Shown: positions 9,659 through 19,024, counted from the stretch's first letter. The stretch is 64,000 nucleotides of DNA from Synechococcus sp. UW140 (GCA_945860085.1 CAMAPJ010000003.1:1-64000); one strand, 5' to 3'. Program-made: numbers and translations. The notes: generated from the sequence alone by a model not told the origin.

Positions 9659-11761
9659 TTAGCAGCCAGGCGCGACCCCCTGATTGAGGCGCCGGTAGCT
9701 CCAGAGGTTGCCGAGCACCTTCTTGGTGTAAAGCCGGGTTTCGGGGTATGGAATCGCCTCGATCCACAGCTCTGGATCGCGCTGGAAATCGATCAAGCGG
9801 CCCGTGCTGCCGGTGTCACGGCCCAGGCCGGCCTGGAGCCAGTGGCCAACGGCCCCGGCACCGGCGTTGTAGCTGGCCACCGCCAGCAGCGGATTGCCCT
9901 GCCATTGCTCCAGCAGCTGGCGCAAGTAGCGGGCGCCGAGGCGGGTATTGAGGGCCGGATCCCTGAGGCTGGCTCCCTCAAGCCGGCGGCCGGCCAGGTC
10001 GCTGGCGGTGGCTGGCATCAGCTGCATGAGGCCCACCGCCCCCACCGGCGACTCGACCCCGGCCGTGAACCGGGATTCCTGCCGGGCCACGGCCTGGAGC
10101 AGGGCCGGATCCACACCCGTATCCGCCGCCGCCTGGCTGAAAAGCTCGCCGTAGCGCTGCGGATGCAGCTGCAGCTCCAGCTCCGCTTGCTGCCGGCAGC
10201 TGCCCTTCGGCAAGCGCAGGCTGGCCTGCTCCAGTTGGCCCAGCCCGATCCAGTCGTCGCCCACGGCGCTGCGTAGCCGGCCCTCAAGCTGCAGGTCCCG
10301 GGCCGCTTGGGGCGACTGGCCGCCGCGCCGGAAGCGCCAGCTTTCCCAAGCCTCCAGCGGCTGGTTCAGACGCCAGAGCCGATCCAGCCCAGGATCGCCA
10401 CTAGCCAGGGGCTGCCAGGGGCTGCGGGGCAGGCCCTGCGGCGACTCTGCCGGGGCGTGCCGCAGCTCAGGCTCTGGCTCGCCCAGGTGCAGGCGCGCCC
10501 GCCAGTTGTAATAGCCGCCTGGCACCAGGGCCAGCACCTGGCGCCAGAGCTGCCCGGCCCTGGCGCCATCGCCTAGGCGCCAGTAGCAATAGCCCAGCCA
10601 GAAGAGCTGGCGGGCGGCCAGGGGCGCGGCCAACTGCTGAGCTGGCAGGGCCTGGAGGATCAGGGCGGCCCCAGCCCAACGCTGCTGCACCAGGGCCTGA
10701 CGGGCCAGCTGCCACTGCAGCTCCCAACTGGCGGGATCCCGGGGCCAGCGCTTGAGAACCCCCTGCCAGGGGCGCTGGCCATCGAGGGCCAGCCGGGCCT
10801 GCACCGAGGCGCTGTCTTGCAGGGAAGCGGGCAACTGGGTCAGCAAGGCCTCGGTATCGGTTCCCTCCCGCTGGCTGAGCAGGGCGCTGGCCTCCTGGGC
10901 CGCCGCACTGGCGGGCCAGCGCTGGGCCAGGGCCAGCAGCCGCCGATCGCCCAGCCCTTGCTGCCTGGCATCGCCCTTGTTCAGGGCCTGGCCCAGGGCC
11001 AGCTCCAACGCTTGATCTCCCCGGGCGCCCTGCAGGCAGCCCAGGGCGGTCTCGCCGCGGCCCAGCTGGGCCAGGCCCAGGGCCAGCTGGCGCCGTTGCT
11101 GGCTCTGCAAAGGTCCGTCCTGGCCGCGGCAGGCTGCCACCAGCAGGGCCTCGGCCCCGGGCCAGCGGGGCCCCCAGCGGGCCAGGTGCAGGCTGGCCGT
11201 CAGGCGGCTGGAGGGGGAGCGGCCCAGCTCCTGGGCGGCCGCCAGGGCAGCGGGATGGGCGGGGAAGCGCTGCAGCAGCAGCTGGCGCCAGCGGGGTTGC
11301 TGGCGCCCCAGGCTGTAAAGGGCATCGGCGCTGGCAGGGCTCTGGGGGAACCGCACCAGCAGGCTCTGCCAGAGGGAGCGGGCCTGGTCGGTGCGGCCCG
11401 TGGCCTCAGCCGCCTGGGCGGCCCGTTTCAGGGCCAGGGCGGCCAGGGGATCGCGGCCCCAGCCCTGGCCCAAGAGCAGCTGCCGTTGCCTGGCGCTGCC
11501 GACGGCTTCCCTACCGGCCAGCAGCAGGCTGGCCTCGCGGCGCAGGGCCGGATCAGGGCTAAGCAGCCGCCAGGCCCGCAGGCTGGCGAGCGGCGTGTCC
11601 GGCGTGAAGGTGGGAGCGACCTGCAGCAATAGGGCTCGGCCGGCCAGCAGGGCGAGGGCCGTGCCCAGGCAGGTACCGCCCAGCAGGCGCAGACCTTTGG
11701 CCGGGGGGGGCTGGGGCGACAGGAGCTGGGGCGTCAACGGCCGGGGTGTGGCTATTGCCAT
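9659..11761 (-). CDS. slt: Soluble lytic murein transglycosylase
   Basis: ARQESRFTAGVESPVGAVGLMQLMPATA catalytic motif with a TPR-like N-terminal solenoid. Confidence 0.92.
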   Translation of the reverse strand: MAIATPRPLTPQLLSPQPPPAKGLRLLGGTCLGTALALLAGRALLLQVAPTFTPDTPLASLRAWRLLSPDPALRREASLLLAGREAVGSARQRQLLLGQGWGRDPLAALALKRAAQAAEATGRTDQARSLWQSLLVRFPQSPASADALYSLGRQQPRWRQLLLQRFPAHPAALAAAQELGRSPSSRLTASLHLARWGPRWPGAEALLVAACRGQDGPLQSQQRRQLALGLAQLGRGETALGCLQGARGDQALELALGQALNKGDARQQGLGDRRLLALAQRWPASAAAQEASALLSQREGTDTEALLTQLPASLQDSASVQARLALDGQRPWQGVLKRWPRDPASWELQWQLARQALVQQRWAGAALILQALPAQQLAAPLAARQLFWLGYCYWRLGDGARAGQLWRQVLALVPGGYYNWRARLHLGEPEPELRHAPAESPQGLPRSPWQPLASGDPGLDRLWRLNQPLEAWESWRFRRGGQSPQAARDLQLEGRLRSAVGDDWIGLGQLEQASLRLPKGSCRQQAELELQLHPQRYGELFSQAAADTGVDPALLQAVARQESRFTAGVESPVGAVGLMQLMPATASDLAGRRLEGASLRDPALNTRLGARYLRQLLEQWQGNPLLAVASYNAGAGAVGHWLQAGLGRDTGSTGRLIDFQRDPELWIEAIPYPETRLYTKKVLGNLWSYRRLNQGVAPGC

Positions 11762-11800
11762 TGTGGGGAGGCTTCTCCCCCCATCCCTCTTTCCCTGCCC

Positions 11801-12031
11801 ATGGGTTTGCCCCAGCTGCGGCGCCCGAACCTGCCGCCCTCTCTCACCAGCCTGCCCGGCTGGCGCCAGCGCCGCCGGGCCCTCTCAGCCCTGGCTGCAG
11901 CCGGCCTGGTGATGCTGCTGCGCCCCTGGTGGCCGCTGGTGCTGCTCCCGGGCTGGCTGGTGGGCCTGGCGCTGCTCTGGGCGGTGGTGGAACTGGTGGG
12001 CTGGGCCTGGTGGCCGCGCCGCTGGCGCTGA
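11801..12031 (+). CDS. Small hydrophobic protein
   Basis: 76-aa ORF with TM segments, on the strand opposite its neighbours. Confidence 0.45.
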   Translation: MGLPQLRRPNLPPSLTSLPGWRQRRRALSALAAAGLVMLLRPWWPLVLLPGWLVGLALLWAVVELVGWAWWPRRWR

Positions 12032-12078
12032 GGACACAGGAGCTCAGGTCAGCGGCTATTCAAGGCTTATCTATTAAG

Positions 12079-12138
12079 AATGGAGCCATTAAAGATGGAG
12101 CCGTTGAGGATGTAACTGCTGGGGATGTAACTGCTGAG
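12079..12138. repeat. 15-bp degenerate tandem repeat, 4 units, intergenic
   Basis: AATGGAGCCATTAAA / GATGGAGCCGTTGAG / GATGTAACTGCTGGG / GATGTAACTGCTGAG. Confidence 0.75.
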
Positions 12139-12188
12139 GGCCCGGCTCTTAGCGCAGCCCTTCGGCCAGAAGCGGCCCCTGCTGATCG

Positions 12189-12782
12189 TCAGACCCGGGC
12201 CAGGGTGACCCGTTCGGCCTGATCCTGATATTTGCCGTTGCGATCGCGGTAGGTGGTTTGGCAGGGATCACCCTCAAAGAAGAGCAGCTGACAGATACCT
12301 TCGTTGGCGTAAATGCGGCAATCGGCGCCGGAAGAATTGCTGAATTCGAGGGTCAGATGGCCCTCCCAACTGGCTTCGGCCGGCGTGGTGTTAACGATGA
12401 TGCCCAACCGGGCATAGGTGCTCTTGCCCAGGCAGATCACCGTGATGTTGGCCGGCACCCGCATCCGCTCCAGGGCCACACCCAGCCCGTAGGAATGGGC
12501 GGGCAGGATGAAATAGGCACCGTCGCCATCCTCATGCAGGGGCGCCGGCTCCAAGTTGGCCGGATTGAAGCGCTTCGGATTCATCACCGTGCCGGGCACG
12601 TGGCGGAAAATCAGAAACTCCTTGGCCGAGAGGCGCAGGTCGTAGCCGTAGGAACTGCAGCCAAAACTGAGCACCGGTGAGGTGCCCTGGTCAGGATCGA
12701 GATGGCGCACCAGCTGGGCCTGGAAGGGTTCGAGCATCCCCTCGGCAGCCCGGGCATTGATCCAGCGGTCGTTCTTGAGCAT
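12189..12782 (-). CDS. dcd: dCTP deaminase
   Basis: LSFGCSSYGYDLRLS; GKSTYARLGIIVNTTPAEASWEGHLTLEFSN. Confidence 0.95.
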   Translation of the reverse strand: MLKNDRWINARAAEGMLEPFQAQLVRHLDPDQGTSPVLSFGCSSYGYDLRLSAKEFLIFRHVPGTVMNPKRFNPANLEPAPLHEDGDGAYFILPAHSYGLGVALERMRVPANITVICLGKSTYARLGIIVNTTPAEASWEGHLTLEFSNSSGADCRIYANEGICQLLFFEGDPCQTTYRDRNGKYQDQAERVTLARV

Positions 12783-12811
12783 GGGATGCCGCAGGGGCCG
12801 GTGGGAGCAGG

Positions 12812-13483
12812 CTAGAAGCCGCGGCGCAATTGGGTCACCTGATCGGCCATGGCCATTAGGGCCGCCGGCATCGCCGGGCCAGTGAGGATCACATCCACAT
12901 GGCTGGGGCGGCGCTCCAGGGTGGAGCTCACCTCGGCCGCACAGAGGTAGCCCAGGTCAATGGCCAGGCCCAGTTCATCGAGCACCAGCTGGTCGAGCTG
13001 GCCGCCCAGTAACTGCTCCCGGCTGTAGGCCCAGACCGCTTCGACCGCCTCGCGATCCGGATCACAGCCAGGAGGGGCCTGGGGGTCACCGGCGAGGGCG
13101 GGATGGCCAGCCCCTAGGAGCGAATTGGTCGCAGGGGCAGTGGCACAGGGCTCAGACAGGCAGCCAGCCACGGCGGGACGTAGCCACTGCAGACGGCCGC
13201 AGAGCCAGAGGCTGGAATCGAGTCCCTGGTCGACGCCGCCCTTGAGGAACTGGGTGATCAACACGCGGCTGCCCAGACCGGCACTGCGCAGGGCCTGGCT
13301 GAACACGCCACTGAAGCTGCCCCGGAAGGGGGCCGTATGGATCTGGATCAGGCCTTCCTGCTGGGCCACCAGGCGCAAGCTGCGGTTGGTGGCGGGCCGC
13401 GTCGGCACCTGGGACCGGCCGGCCGTTCCGACGGAGCGACCGGGCTCCCGCCGCGGTTGGTGCTGGATCAGGCTCGCTGTCAT
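12812..13483 (-). CDS. CobO/BtuR-family (corrinoid adenosyltransferase-like) protein with degenerate P-loop
   Basis: IQIHTAPFRGSFSGVFSQALRSAGLGSRVLITQFLKGG aligns to the CobA/CobO P-loop region; VDVILTGPAMPAALMAMADQVTQL at the C-terminus; likely start ATG 13483. Confidence 0.75.
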   Translation of the reverse strand: MTASLIQHQPRREPGRSVGTAGRSQVPTRPATNRSLRLVAQQEGLIQIHTAPFRGSFSGVFSQALRSAGLGSRVLITQFLKGGVDQGLDSSLWLCGRLQWLRPAVAGCLSEPCATAPATNSLLGAGHPALAGDPQAPPGCDPDREAVEAVWAYSREQLLGGQLDQLVLDELGLAIDLGYLCAAEVSSTLERRPSHVDVILTGPAMPAALMAMADQVTQLRRGF

Positions 13484-13537
13484 CGCTGCTGTCCCAGTCC
13501 CAGGACATGGGCGGCCCCAGAGGGCCCTGTCAGCAGG

Positions 13538-13580
13538 ACTGCTGGTCCCAGGACGACTGGTCCCAGGACTGCTGATAGCC
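13538..13580. repeat. 15-bp tandem repeat, about 2.9 units, upstream of the CobO-like gene
   Basis: ACTGCTGGTCCCAGG / ACGACTGGTCCCAGG / ACTGCTGATAGCC. Confidence 0.6.
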
Positions 13581-13986
13581 AGCCCCTCGCCCACAACCAG
13601 TTCGCCACCAACTGGCCTGCCGGCCTCCCACTTGCCAGCCACTTGGGCGGCAAGGACCCGCCTGTTGGTGCAATGCCCTGCATGCCTGGCCCCTAGTCAA
13701 TCCCTGTGCCCGGCGCGCCGGGGGTGAAAACCGAATGTAGCGGTGCGGGGCCGCGAAACAAGCCACAAGCGCTACAGGTAGTGCGAACATTTGCACCACC
13801 GCTGCCTCAGCTCTAAGGCGGATCCCAGCTGGAGTCGGTCGCCAAGCAGGTTCCAGAGCCGGAGAAGGAGCGCTCTTCGCCAACAGCAGGGGGAAACGAA
13901 CACAGAGAGAGTCCGGATCGGCCAGGCCCCTCGCCCCTCGGACGCCAGAACTGCCGCAGCGCACGGGCAGCACCGGGGCCGGATTG

Positions 13987-14028
13987 GTGTCAATCGCTAC
14001 AAGGCGGGCCAAGGGCGATCCTTAGGGT
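13987..14028 (+). promoter_or_regulatory. Candidate NtcA-activated promoter upstream of ntcA
   Basis: GTG-TCAATCGC-TAC (13987-14000), 22-nt spacer, TAGGGT (14023-14028, TAN3T); near match to GTA-N8-TAC-N20-24-TAN3T. Confidence 0.5.
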
Positions 14029-14050
14029 CGCCCTAACTTGAACCGCAGGA

Positions 14051-14788
14051 ATGGTTGGCGCCAACGCCGGCTTCAGCCGCTATTCCGGCCCGGCGTCCGG
14101 AGCTCCGGCTCTCTCGCCCCCGCCCCTGGCCACGCCCCCGAGCAGCACCACCCTGCTGGAGGTGATGCGCGGGCTGGGCGGTAGCACCACTGAAACGGTG
14201 GAACGGGGCAAAACCATCTTCTTTCCCGGCGATCCGGCCGAGAAGGTCTATCTGTTGCGCCGCGGCGCCGTGCGCCTATCGCGGGTGTACGAATCCGGTG
14301 AAGAAATTACCGTTGCGCTGTTGCGCGAAAACAGCTTGTTTGGAGTGCTGTCCCTGCTCACGGGCCAGCGTTCCGACCGTTTTTATCACGCTGTCGCCTT
14401 CACCCGGGTGGAGATGGTGACGGCCCCGGCAACCTCGGTGAAACGGGCGATTGAACAGGACGCCGCCGTGGGACTGCTGATGCTGCAGGGCCTGTCCTCC
14501 CGCATCCTCCAAACCGAAACGATGATCGAAACCCTCACCCACCGGGACATGTCCTCCCGGCTGGTGAGCTTCCTTTTGGTGCTCTGCCGCGATTTCGGCG
14601 TGCCGGGGGGGGAAGGCATCACCATCGACCTGCGCCTCTCCCATCAGGCGATCGCCGAGGCGATCGGCTCGACCAGGGTCACGATCACCCGCCTGCTCGG
14701 CGACCTGCGCAACGCCGGCCTGGTCCAGATCGACCGCAAGAAGATCACCGTGTTCGATCCGCTGGCCCTGGCCAAACAGTTCAGCTGA
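14051..14788 (+). CDS. ntcA: Global nitrogen regulator NtcA (CRP family)
   Basis: CRP-like fold with [25 protein letters not shown] recognition helix. Confidence 0.96.
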   Translation: MVGANAGFSRYSGPASGAPALSPPPLATPPSSTTLLEVMRGLGGSTTETVERGKTIFFPGDPAEKVYLLRRGAVRLSRVYESGEEITVALLRENSLFGVLSLLTGQRSDRFYHAVAFTRVEMVTAPATSVKRAIEQDAAVGLLMLQGLSSRILQTETMIETLTHRDMSSRLVSFLLVLCRDFGVPGGEGITIDLRLSHQAIAEAIGSTRVTITRLLGDLRNAGLVQIDRKKITVFDPLALAKQFS

Positions 14789-14858
14789 CCTGACTCTTGA
14801 GCTGACTCTTGTAGCTGTCTGACTGTTCACCGCTAAGGAGAACGCAGTCTCGACCGCT

Positions 14859-15020
14859 ATGCACTTCGCCCTCTACATCGCTTGTTTGACCGGTGCGTTG
14901 AACGGTCTGTTGGCCGGTGCTTTGACCGATCTGTTGACCGATCTGTTGACCGGTGGGGTCATTGCTCTGTTCAGCCCGGTGACGAGCCCTGCACAGAGCC
15001 TCCCTGCGCGCGGCGGTTGA
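14859..15020 (+). CDS. Putative 53-aa hydrophobic peptide with internal 4-aa repeats
   Basis: ATG 14859 to TGA 15018-15020: MHFALYIACLTGALNGLLAGALTDLLTDLLTGGVIALFSPVTSPAQSLPARGG; absent from the supplied ORF track. Confidence 0.5.
   Translation: MHFALYIACLTGALNGLLAGALTDLLTDLLTGGVIALFSPVTSPAQSLPARGG
14886..14957. repeat. 12-bp tandem repeat, 6 units
   Basis: TTGACCGGTGCG/TTGAACGGTCTG/TTGGCCGGTGCT/TTGACCGATCTG/TTGACCGATCTG/TTGACCGGTGGG. Confidence 0.85.
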
Positions 15021-15044
15021 TACTGGCTGTCCCCGCCTCCTTGC

Positions 15045-16268
15045 GTGTCCGGCTGGCTCCTGATCTTGGCGTTGCTGGTCCTCGGTGGCGTGCTCTCCAC
15101 CCTGGGCGACCGGCTCGGCAGCCTGATCGGTAAGTCCCGACTCAGCCTGTTCAACCTGCGCCCCCGCAAAACAGCCGTGTTGATCACGGTGCTGACGGGC
15201 AGCTTGATCAGTGCCCTCTCCCTAGGACTGATGCTGCTGGTGAGCCAGCAGTTGCGGGTCGGCCTATTTGAGCTCGATCGCATCCAGCATCGACTGCGGG
15301 ACAGTCGCACCGCCCTGCGCCGTAGCCAGCTCGACCTACAACGCAGCCATAGCGACCTGCTTTACGCCGAAAAAGGCCGCAAGCAGGCCCGCAAGCAACT
15401 GGCCCAGGCCGAACGGCAGGCCAGGCAGCTGCGCGCCGCCCTCGGACCGCTGATGCAGCAGCGCCAGGCCCTGGAAACCCAGCGGGACCAACTCAGCCGC
15501 GACATCCGGGCCAAAGACGCCGACATCCTGCGCAACCAGCACGACCTGGCCCAGGTCCGGGCCCGGATCGCCGCGGCGGGCAAGGAACTGAAGGAACTGG
15601 AAGCCAATCTGCTCGCCCTGCGCCGCGGTGATGTGGTGATCAGCAGTGGCCAGTCCCTGGTGATTGCCAAGGTGAAATTGCAGAAGTCTTCCCAGAGCAA
15701 GGAGGTGATCGAAGCCCTGTTGCAACAGGCCAATAAGTTCGCCTTCCAGCGGGTGCTGCCCGGCCAGACCCCCGAACGCCAGGTCCTGCTGGTGCCCCGC
15801 GGCGACATCACCAAACTGGAAGAGGTGATCACCAAGCCGGGCACCTGGGTGGTGAGCATCGTCTCGGCCGGCAACGTGCTGCGGGGCGAACGGCGCGTGG
15901 TGGCCTTCCCCGACGTCCGACCGAACCGCCAGGTAGTGCGCCAAGGCGAACAGATGGCCACCACCGTGCTCGAAGCCGAGGAACGCAGCCCCCAGGAGGT
16001 GCAGAGCCGGCTCAACCTGCTGCTGGCGGCCACCTTCACCCGGGCCCAGCGCCAGGGTGCCCTAGCCGATGGCCTGCAATTCGACATCAGTACCTTCAAC
16101 CGCCTCGGCAAGCAGCTCAGTGAGCGGCCCGCCGGTCAGACAGTGCGCCTGGAGTCCGTGTCCCAGCGGGACAGTGACATCGCCGATCCGCTGGTGGTCG
16201 AATTGCGCTGGCTGCAAGCCCCAGGCAGTGCCCAAGCCGGGGCCCCGGGCAGCCGCAGCCAGCCTTGA
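15045..16268 (+). CDS. DUF3084 family protein (GTG start)
   Basis: Two N-terminal TM segments, long coiled coil, conserved cyanobacterial layout. Confidence 0.85.
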   Translation: MSGWLLILALLVLGGVLSTLGDRLGSLIGKSRLSLFNLRPRKTAVLITVLTGSLISALSLGLMLLVSQQLRVGLFELDRIQHRLRDSRTALRRSQLDLQRSHSDLLYAEKGRKQARKQLAQAERQARQLRAALGPLMQQRQALETQRDQLSRDIRAKDADILRNQHDLAQVRARIAAAGKELKELEANLLALRRGDVVISSGQSLVIAKVKLQKSSQSKEVIEALLQQANKFAFQRVLPGQTPERQVLLVPRGDITKLEEVITKPGTWVVSIVSAGNVLRGERRVVAFPDVRPNRQVVRQGEQMATTVLEAEERSPQEVQSRLNLLLAATFTRAQRQGALADGLQFDISTFNRLGKQLSERPAGQTVRLESVSQRDSDIADPLVVELRWLQAPGSAQAGAPGSRSQP

Positions 16269-16741
16269 GCGGCCTCGCTGGCGACGCCCCAAAGGCCAAG
16301 ACCAGCGCCGGCCCCCTGGCGGCGATCGATCCGGGACGCAGCAAATGTGGCCTGGTGATCAGCGACAACCAGGCCCGCTGGATCGTCTTTGCGGCCGTGC
16401 TGGCGCCGCAGCAGGCCCTGGCCCAGTTGCGTCAATGGCAGGCCGAACGCTCTCCCCTTGGGGCCGTAGTGCTGGGCAATGGCACAGGCAGTGGCCCCTG
16501 GCGCCAGTGGCTGGCCCCGATCGCGCCGTTGATTGTGGTGCCGGAAGCGGGCACCACCCTGGCGGCACGGCAGCGCTACTGGCAGCTGGAACCGGCCCAG
16601 GGCTGGCGGCGCCTGCTGCCCCGGGGCCTGCGCCAGCCGCCCCGGGACTGGGACGACGTGGTCGCCCAACTGCTGCTGGAACGGCACCTGGGTCGCAGCC
16701 TGCCGCGTCAACTCGACGGGGAGCCGAGCGGCGGTCCCTGA
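16265..16741 (+). CDS. RNase H-fold / YqgF- or RuvC-like protein
   Basis: AAIDPGRSKCGLVISD motif; TTGA stop/start overlap with the upstream gene. Confidence 0.65.
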   Translation: MSGLAGDAPKAKTSAGPLAAIDPGRSKCGLVISDNQARWIVFAAVLAPQQALAQLRQWQAERSPLGAVVLGNGTGSGPWRQWLAPIAPLIVVPEAGTTLAARQRYWQLEPAQGWRRLLPRGLRQPPRDWDDVVAQLLLERHLGRSLPRQLDGEPSGGP

Positions 16742-16789
16742 GGCCCTCCGGCCCGTACCAAGCCGCCAGGCTGGCCCCGAGCCTGGCGG

Positions 16790-17047
16790 CTAAAACTTGG
16801 CGCGCACGGTAAAAACGTAGTCGCCACCAGGCTCCAGCTGGTAATCCGCCTTGAGCAGGAAGCGCAGCAGGGCGTCCTGGATCAGGGCGCGGCCGAGGGA
16901 GGGCTCCACGGTCAACTCGCCGCGATCGAAGGCCCAACGGAAGGTCCAGCGGAAACCGCCGGCCGCCACTTCGCCTTCCAGGAGCTTGCTGCTGAAGCTC
17001 TGGTGCAAGACCCGCAGCTGGGCGGTGGTGGTGGGTAAGCGACTCAA
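16790..17047 (-). CDS. DUF3146 family protein (TTG start overlapping the pth stop)
   Basis: LPTTTAQLRVLHQSFSSKLLEGEVAAGGFRWTFRWAFDRGEL; TTGA overlap at 17044-17047. Confidence 0.75.
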   Translation of the reverse strand: MSRLPTTTAQLRVLHQSFSSKLLEGEVAAGGFRWTFRWAFDRGELTVEPSLGRALIQDALLRFLLKADYQLEPGGDYVFTVRAKF

Positions 17048-17796
17048 GGGGAAGGGCGGGTAGACGCTGGCGCGCTGGCTGGCGGATCGGGGGCTGGCTG
17101 GCTGGCTAGCTGGGCCAGCGGCTGGGAGCGAGCAGCGGCCTCGACCAGCTTGGCGGCAGAAGGGGCCACAAAACTGTTCAGCCGATTGGCGGCCCGCTCC
17201 AGGCCCAGGCGCTGAATCAGGTCGATCCCCGCACACACCTCCGCCAGCACCTCACCCAGGATCGGCTGCTCCGAGGTCTGAAAGCGGCCAAGCACATGGG
17301 AGATGGTGCGCTGTTTGCGCTCCACCGGATTGGCGGACGGGGCGCCGATGCCGATGCGCAGCCGGGCGAAGTCCTGGCCGCCCAGGTGGGCGATGGTGCT
17401 GCGTAGGCCGTTATGGCCGCCGGCACCACCGGAGGCCCGCAGCCGCAGCCGGCCGAGGGGCAGGTCCATGTCATCGACCAGCAGCAGCAGCTGGCCGGGT
17501 TCTAGGCCATACCAGTCGAGGGCGGCCCGGATCGAGCGGCCGCTGTCGTTCATGAAGGTTTGGGGCATCAGCAGCCTCAGCCGGGTAGGACCTTGCCCGA
17601 CCTCACAGAAGAGACCATGCAGCTTGGCCTGGGTTTTGAACGCGACCCCGCTGGCCGCCGCCAGGCGCTCCAGGGCCATGAAACCGACGTTATGGCGGGT
17701 GCCGGCGTACTTCTCACCGGGGTTGCCCAGGCCAACCAGCAACTGCAGGGACCCGGTGGGCGAGGCGGTCATCGGGCGTGCAACATCGAGCAACAA
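17044..17796 (-). CDS. pth: Peptidyl-tRNA hydrolase
   Basis: LLVGLGNPGEKYAGTRHNVGF; LLVDDMDLPLGRLRLRASGGAGGHNGL. Confidence 0.95.
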   Translation of the reverse strand: MLLDVARPMTASPTGSLQLLVGLGNPGEKYAGTRHNVGFMALERLAAASGVAFKTQAKLHGLFCEVGQGPTRLRLLMPQTFMNDSGRSIRAALDWYGLEPGQLLLLVDDMDLPLGRLRLRASGGAGGHNGLRSTIAHLGGQDFARLRIGIGAPSANPVERKQRTISHVLGRFQTSEQPILGEVLAEVCAGIDLIQRLGLERAANRLNSFVAPSAAKLVEAAARSQPLAQLASQPAPDPPASAPASTRPSP

Positions 17797-17964
17797 CAGG
17801 GGCAGGATCCCGCTCAGGGGACTCTGGGGCCAACAGCCAGACCCTCTAATCAGGCCCCATCCAACCAGGACGGCTCACGGATGGGGCCCGATGGAGTTCG
17901 TGCTGGGCTCAGGAGCTGCCGACACGGGCGAAGCAGGATCTGGCGACTCGGCCGGAGCCGCGAC

Positions 17965-18008
17965 GGGCTAAGCCACCTGAGCCGGAACGACTCCAGCTGG
18001 CTTAGCCC
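17965..18008. other. 11-bp perfect inverted repeat in the pth-tatA intergenic region
   Basis: GGGCTAAGCCA ... TGGCTTAGCCC, arms 17965-17975 and 17998-18008. Confidence 0.6.
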
Positions 18009-18186
18009 AGCAGACGACGGGCGAAAGGGGCATCGCGGCCCTGTCCCGCATTGCAAATCCGCGTCCGGTGACACCGTCCGGCCCACGCGTCGCGCAAATG
18101 ATTCAAAAAGCGGCTTCCAGCAACCCATGGCGGCAACCACTGCCTGCAACAGCTGGTTTAAGGGGCTGCCCTCATCAACTGCGGCC

Positions 18187-18606
18187 TTAAACGACTGGGG
18201 GCTCGCTGGATGCCACCAGCGGGGTTGGCGCCGCCATGGCGGTCAACGCCTGAGGTTCGGCCATCACGGTGTCCAGGGCCCGGGGTTCAGGAGCCCCTGG
18301 TTCCGGGGACCCGGCTACGGGAGTAGGGGTGGCTCCAGCAACCAGGTCGGGGCCCGCAGGGCTGACCTGACTGCCAGCCGGTGCCACCGAGTCAGCAGAG
18401 AGAACGGCGGTGGACATCGTGTCATTGGAAACGGTGTCCACCGCCTTGCGGAATTCCTGCTCGAACTGGCTGGAGGCGGATTGGAAGCCCTTAAGCGTCT
18501 TGCCGAGGGTTTTACCCAGTTCGGGCAAGCGTTTGGGGCCAAACACCAGCAGGCCGATGGCGGCAATCACAGCCATTTCCGGCAGGCCGATTCCGAAAAT
18601 ATTCAT
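18187..18606 (-). CDS. tatA: Twin-arginine translocase TatA/E family subunit
   Basis: MNIFGIGLPEMAVIAAIGLLVFGPKRLPELGKTLGKTLKGFQ. Confidence 0.92.
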   Translation of the reverse strand: MNIFGIGLPEMAVIAAIGLLVFGPKRLPELGKTLGKTLKGFQSASSQFEQEFRKAVDTVSNDTMSTAVLSADSVAPAGSQVSPAGPDLVAGATPTPVAGSPEPGAPEPRALDTVMAEPQALTAMAAPTPLVASSEPPVV

Positions 18607-18710
18607 CGTTTCGAAACACCGAAGGGTGGATCTAGCATCAAGCCGCCCAAGCCAATGGTCGGTGGACCAGGGGCCTGGGCGGACATGACATCCAATTCAA
18701 GGGTTGGCAA

Positions 18711-18911
18711 TCAGCCGGCGCCGTTCCAGTTGACGGTGATGCCGTCAAGCAGCAGGGACTTGTTATAGAGCTGGAGAATCACCAGCAGGAAGACAAGGAA
18801 GAGAACCATGAAAACTCCCATAACAGGAGTGGTTCCCCAACCTGGTACGACCTTGCCGTATTCAGAATTCAGGGGACGCAAAAGGTCTCCGAGGCGGGTG
18901 CGTTGGGCCAT
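18711..18911 (-). CDS. psbH: Photosystem II protein PsbH
   Basis: [52 protein letters not shown]. Confidence 0.97.
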   Translation of the reverse strand: MAQRTRLGDLLRPLNSEYGKVVPGWGTTPVMGVFMVLFLVFLLVILQLYNKSLLLDGITVNWNGAG

Positions 18912-19000
18912 GACGGCTCGGTCCTCTCTGGCAGGGGATCGGTTTGGTTACTTTAGGGGTGTTGAGGCCCCTAGTGAGCCCAGCTGTCGAGAGTTGTGAT

Positions 19001-19024
19001 GGAAAGGGCCCTGCGGCCCTTTCC
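19001..19024. other. 10-bp perfect hairpin between psbH and psbN
   Basis: GGAAAGGGCC-CTGC-GGCCCTTTCC. Confidence 0.65.

Noticed and set aside
10817-11632. 271-aa plus-strand ORF
   Set aside because: Antisense to the well-supported slt gene; low-complexity Gln/Gly/Ala composition typical of GC-rich shadow ORFs.
14873-15310. 145-aa minus-strand ORF over the 12-bp repeat
   Set aside because: Repeat-driven Arg/Ser/Asn-rich translation, antisense to the DUF3084 gene start; the plus-strand peptide is more plausible.
17060-17110. GCTG/GGCT-rich stretch
   Set aside because: Short low-complexity region inside the pth C-terminal coding sequence; too irregular to call as a repeat array.
17560-18768. 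402-aa plus-strand ORF
   Set aside because: Spans antisense of pth and tatA; composition is shadow-like, and the only non-overlapped part is the structured intergenic region reported separately.
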